Source: Vibrio qingdaonensis (GTDB lineage Bacteria > Pseudomonadota > Gammaproteobacteria > Enterobacterales > Vibrionaceae). Taken from it: a stretch of 45,485 bases of DNA. How positions within the stretch are numbered: position 1 is the stretch's first letter; every line of letters begins with the position of its first letter. Below, piece by piece: positions 42,954 to 45,485 of the stretch. The stretch is from NCBI RefSeq assembly GCF_026191675.1, contig NZ_JAKRRY010000043.1:1-45485 (forward strand). Reading direction: 5' to 3'. The notes below the pieces were generated by a model. It ran no database searches, was not told where the DNA came from, and saw only the letters and a program-made list of their open reading frames with translations. A program made the position numbers and the translations under genes.

Positions 42954-44181
42954 CGTTATCTACCTCCAGAAAACGCCCACCGTTAGCATCGGCGTTATAA
43001 AGAACTGGGGTTGTAGCTACTCTTCCAGAATGAATCACCTTCCATGACTGTCGACCTTTTCCGGTCAACTCATAGCGATAATCAGATCCATAGCGTTTTA
43101 TGGTTATTATTGCTGCTCCAGTCTGGGTTTCTCGGCCATCATTACTAATGTTAACCACCTTATCGTAAACTTTCTTTTCCTCTCCTTCGTCAGAGAACGC
43201 AAGCCACGTTTTTTCCTCAACATTGATCAAAACTTTACGGTATGAGTTTACCGCCCATACGTACTTACCATTAGGGCTGATCGCAGTTTGTACATAAACA
43301 CGTTCCTTAATCGTTTTTTCTGGCTTAAATTCGTCCTCAGGGAAAATTTTATATAGCATTTTTAAAGTCTTGGCATCGAAAACCACCACACCCAAATCAC
43401 CGACATAAATGAGCTTACCGTCAACAATGACCGTAGATTCTGAAATGTCGACATCTACTTCTTCCTTGACTCCTGTCGCGAGTGTGTATTTAAAACGCTT
43501 AAAACCATCTGAGAAGTAGATGTAGCTAGAATCATCCGCCCAGACCAAATATGGCTTGGTGCGCGCACTGCCCAACTGAATGGTCTGTTGCGTTTTTAAG
43601 TCAAAAATGGCTTTTATCAGAGGCTCGCCATAACTGTATGCGTATGCCACATAACGATTATTGGGTGAACGGCTCATAACAAAGGTCTGAGGTGACGCCA
43701 TACTTGGCATATCATCCGTAACTAAACGTAAATCTGTCCCATCAATTTTCACGCTCCAAATTTTGTAGCCATTTTCGTAATCATTTACGAGAGGGTCTCG
43801 AGAGCTGACATTATTCCACCAAAACTGAATTCGAGGTTTGTCATAAGAGCTCACATCAGACAAATCTTCACGGGGCCACTCTTTTGCTCGGCGAACGGCA
43901 AAGCCTGGTTTGACAGGAAGTGTGCCTGGATATTCAGGCTTGGACAGATCTTCAGAGAAAACAATAAAGTTGTGCTCACTTTGCCATTGACAGCGTGGAC
44001 CCGTTACATCTTTGCGTTCGAATGACGTTGTTTCACCAACATCGTAACAAGCCTTCTGAGCGGGTTCTTTTTCTACGGATTGTGTTGTTGCAGTATTCGA
44101 AGTTTGATTACTTTCTTCACCACAGCCTGTTAGTAACATAACTGTCGAAAGAAGCGTGATACTTAACGTTGTTCGTTTCAT
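42946..44181 (-). CDS. Lipoprotein with beta-propeller-like repeats
   Basis: The frame extends to 44205, but ATG at 44181, one base after the upstream stop, gives a clean lipoprotein signal (MKRTTLSITLLSTVMLLTGC, lipidated Cys20). The mature ~390 residues contain repeated strand motifs of TolB/WD40-like propellers: FVMSRSPNNRYVAYAYSYG, KPYLVWADDSSYIYFSDG, GKLIYVGDLGVVVFDAKT and TAISPNGKYVWAVNSY. No enzymatic residues were recognised. It lies between the probable MIX gene and the giant OmpA-domain gene, overlapping the latter. A periplasmic lipoprotein here could be the immunity protein of the module or an envelope partner. Position and signal are seen; the role is inferred. Confidence 0.55.
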   Translation of the reverse strand: MKRTTLSITLLSTVMLLTGCGEESNQTSNTATTQSVEKEPAQKACYDVGETTSFERKDVTGPRCQWQSEHNFIVFSEDLSKPEYPGTLPVKPGFAVRRAKEWPREDLSDVSSYDKPRIQFWWNNVSSRDPLVNDYENGYKIWSVKIDGTDLRLVTDDMPSMASPQTFVMSRSPNNRYVAYAYSYGEPLIKAIFDLKTQQTIQLGSARTKPYLVWADDSSYIYFSDGFKRFKYTLATGVKEEVDVDISESTVIVDGKLIYVGDLGVVVFDAKTLKMLYKIFPEDEFKPEKTIKERVYVQTAISPNGKYVWAVNSYRKVLINVEEKTWLAFSDEGEEKKVYDKVVNISNDGRETQTGAAIITIKRYGSDYRYELTGKGRQSWKVIHSGRVATTPVLYNADANGGRFLEVDNDE

Positions 44182-44182
44182 T

Positions 44183-45485
44183 TTATAATAGTTCCGTGAG
44201 TTCAATGTCTTGATAAATTACTGACATTAAGACCGTTTTATATGAGCTATGAGATCGGCAATGACGGGTTAAACTGACCCTTTTAACTTCTGGCAACCAA
44301 CCACTAAACACGATTTCTTTACAATACTGATCCACAAACTCAGCCTCGCGCAAAAAAATCTTTTGGCTCCATGTTTCATCAACACACGTCAGTTGGAAAA
44401 AATCATCCGGTTGATCGCACTGAGGGTTACTTTTATACGTGATTACAATGCCTTCACTTGGTGAGTTAACAACAGCGGCAGCAACACCTTGCTCGTTTTG
44501 GCTGATGATATTGTAATCTGATTTACTTGGCGCTTGAGTATCTAGATTCGGCAGCGAAATCACAGGTTCGGAGCTCGCATCAAAGTTAAGAGCAGAAGAA
44601 TAATCACTGAGGTCTACTTTAACCGCTTTCTCGTTATTCCCGCTCTGTAATTCATTGAGTTGCTGAGTATTGAGTTGAGCCCGAGAATAATAAAGAGCAA
44701 CATCACTTTGTACGCTGCCGTTGATTTTGTATGGAAGCCAAATATGAGGCAAAGGAACACCAAGCGGCTCTCTCTTAGTTTTACTTCCAGCCTTAAATGG
44801 ACTCAACTCGGTTTGAAGTAATTCTGTGTATGTTTCGCCTTCGTTAGGCCAATCAGCGACCACTACCTCAACTTCTTCTCCAGTAAGACCAAAAACACGG
44901 GCGCAAGCGTATTCGTCCAACACACCCTCATAGACTTTTTTACCGTCTTGGTACAGCTGAAACGCTTCCCCTGACAGAAATGCTTCGGAGTCTTCATCAT
45001 ATAAGCTGATATCGACCGATCTTTGGGGCGAGGACTTAGTGCTTTGGTAGAGTGATAGATCGACATCAGAAAAACGTCCGTCGTTTTGAATTTGGATTTC
45101 TCGCCAAATTTCTGATTGCCAAGCGACATAAATGTAACCACGATCAATAGATATATACCCTAAATCACCCTTATGAACCGGAACCACCGGCACCAACACG
45201 TTATCCCACTCGTCCATCTGAGCTTCTTTGTTAACGGGTTGTAGGTCTTCGGCGAGCTTAAGTAAAATTGGCTGTGGCTGGTCAAAGCAAGGGATTTTGA
45301 TATAAAGCGTTTTGCCTTCAGCTTCGAGATCTTTAAATGTGGCAAGGCTGCGGTATTTGTTGGCTCTATCGGCTTTCCCTACTGTTACTTTTTCGTTTTG
45401 TTCAGCCGTTTTAGCTAGAGTTAGGCACGCCGCATTACTCGACCACTGCCCCGCAAACTCCACCACTATTTTATGTTCTGGGCTG
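44183..45485 (-). CDS. Probable MIX-domain T6SS effector or marker protein, 5' end outside window
   Basis: The frame is open through the right edge (upstream codons read SPEHKIV before a GTG at 45466), so the start is probably outside the window and the gene is partial. At least 433 residues are visible. Near 45160-45090 the protein reads GYISIDRGYIYVAWQSEIWR, preceded by VPVVPVHKG and followed by DGRFSDVDLSLY. This resembles the MIX motif (R-x-G-h-h-Y-h-h and a downstream WRE), although the first Arg of the motif is Asp. MIX proteins are T6SS effectors common in Vibrio. The C-terminal half has no recognised toxin motif. The stop is one base from the lipoprotein ATG. Confidence 0.55.
   Translation of the reverse strand, partial: SPEHKIVVEFAGQWSSNAACLTLAKTAEQNEKVTVGKADRANKYRSLATFKDLEAEGKTLYIKIPCFDQPQPILLKLAEDLQPVNKEAQMDEWDNVLVPVVPVHKGDLGYISIDRGYIYVAWQSEIWREIQIQNDGRFSDVDLSLYQSTKSSPQRSVDISLYDEDSEAFLSGEAFQLYQDGKKVYEGVLDEYACARVFGLTGEEVEVVVADWPNEGETYTELLQTELSPFKAGSKTKREPLGVPLPHIWLPYKINGSVQSDVALYYSRAQLNTQQLNELQSGNNEKAVKVDLSDYSSALNFDASSEPVISLPNLDTQAPSKSDYNIISQNEQGVAAAVVNSPSEGIVITYKSNPQCDQPDDFFQLTCVDETWSQKIFLREAEFVDQYCKEIVFSGWLPEVKRVSLTRHCRSHSSYKTVLMSVIYQDIELTELL

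Overview
This window is most of a complete, antibacterial-type type VI secretion system (T6SS) locus from a gammaproteobacterium, almost certainly a Vibrio. The basis is protein resemblance and, from memory, a gene order very close to T6SS1 of Vibrio parahaemolyticus (VP1386-VP1415 region): divergent hcp and clpV, a sigma-54 activator behind clpV, an AsnC/Lrp-type regulator behind tssM, and a DUF4150 PAAR-like effector at the far end. No species can be fixed from the sequence alone. The DNA is moderately AT-rich, the genes are tightly packed, and many starts overlap the previous stop (ATGA/TAATG type). I saw no tRNA, rRNA, insertion sequence or CRISPR array.

Layout from left to right. (1) Positions 1-12168, all on the minus strand and read from right to left: an outer-membrane barrel protein, an FHA protein, tssJ, tssK, tssL, a small membrane protein, a DUF6484-like protein, a 1454-residue DUF4150/VasX-like membrane effector, its putative membrane immunity protein, then a duplicated orphan copy of the effector tail and a second, window-truncated immunity paralogue. 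(2) A 600-bp AT-rich divergent promoter region (12169-12776) with phased A-tracts and a 20-bp dyad. (3) Positions 12777-17992, plus strand: a membrane-anchored TssA-like protein, tssM and an Lrp/AsnC regulator, ending in a bidirectional terminator. (4) Positions 18033-26826, minus strand: a Ser/Thr kinase, tssA, tssB, tssC, tssE, tssF and tssG. (5) Positions 27058-33455, minus strand: hcp, vgrG, a second DUF6484-like protein, a 439-residue protein of unknown function, a DUF2169 adaptor and a catalytically dead ketosynthase-like protein. (6) Positions 33897-38193, plus strand: clpV and the sigma-54 activator. (7) Positions 38262-45485, minus strand: an overlapping trio made of a probable MIX-domain protein (5' end outside the window), a lipoprotein and a 1563-residue protein with an internal OmpA-like domain.

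All thirteen core T6SS components (TssA-M, with Hcp = TssD, ClpV = TssH and VgrG = TssI) are present. The membrane complex is TssJ-L-M, the baseplate is TssE-F-G-K with VgrG, the tail is Hcp with TssB/C, and recycling is by ClpV. The kinase and FHA protein suggest threonine-phosphorylation control, although no phosphatase gene is in the window. The sigma-54 activator probably drives a good -24/-12 promoter upstream of hcp. Hairpins after hcp and after tssC look like devices that lower expression of the low-copy spike and baseplate genes relative to the abundant tube and sheath genes.

The most promising undescribed material is the MIX/lipoprotein/giant OmpA-domain trio, the effector-tail/immunity duplication array at the left edge, the paired DUF6484 spike-like proteins at both ends of the locus, and the ketosynthase-fold pseudoenzyme next to the DUF2169 adaptor.
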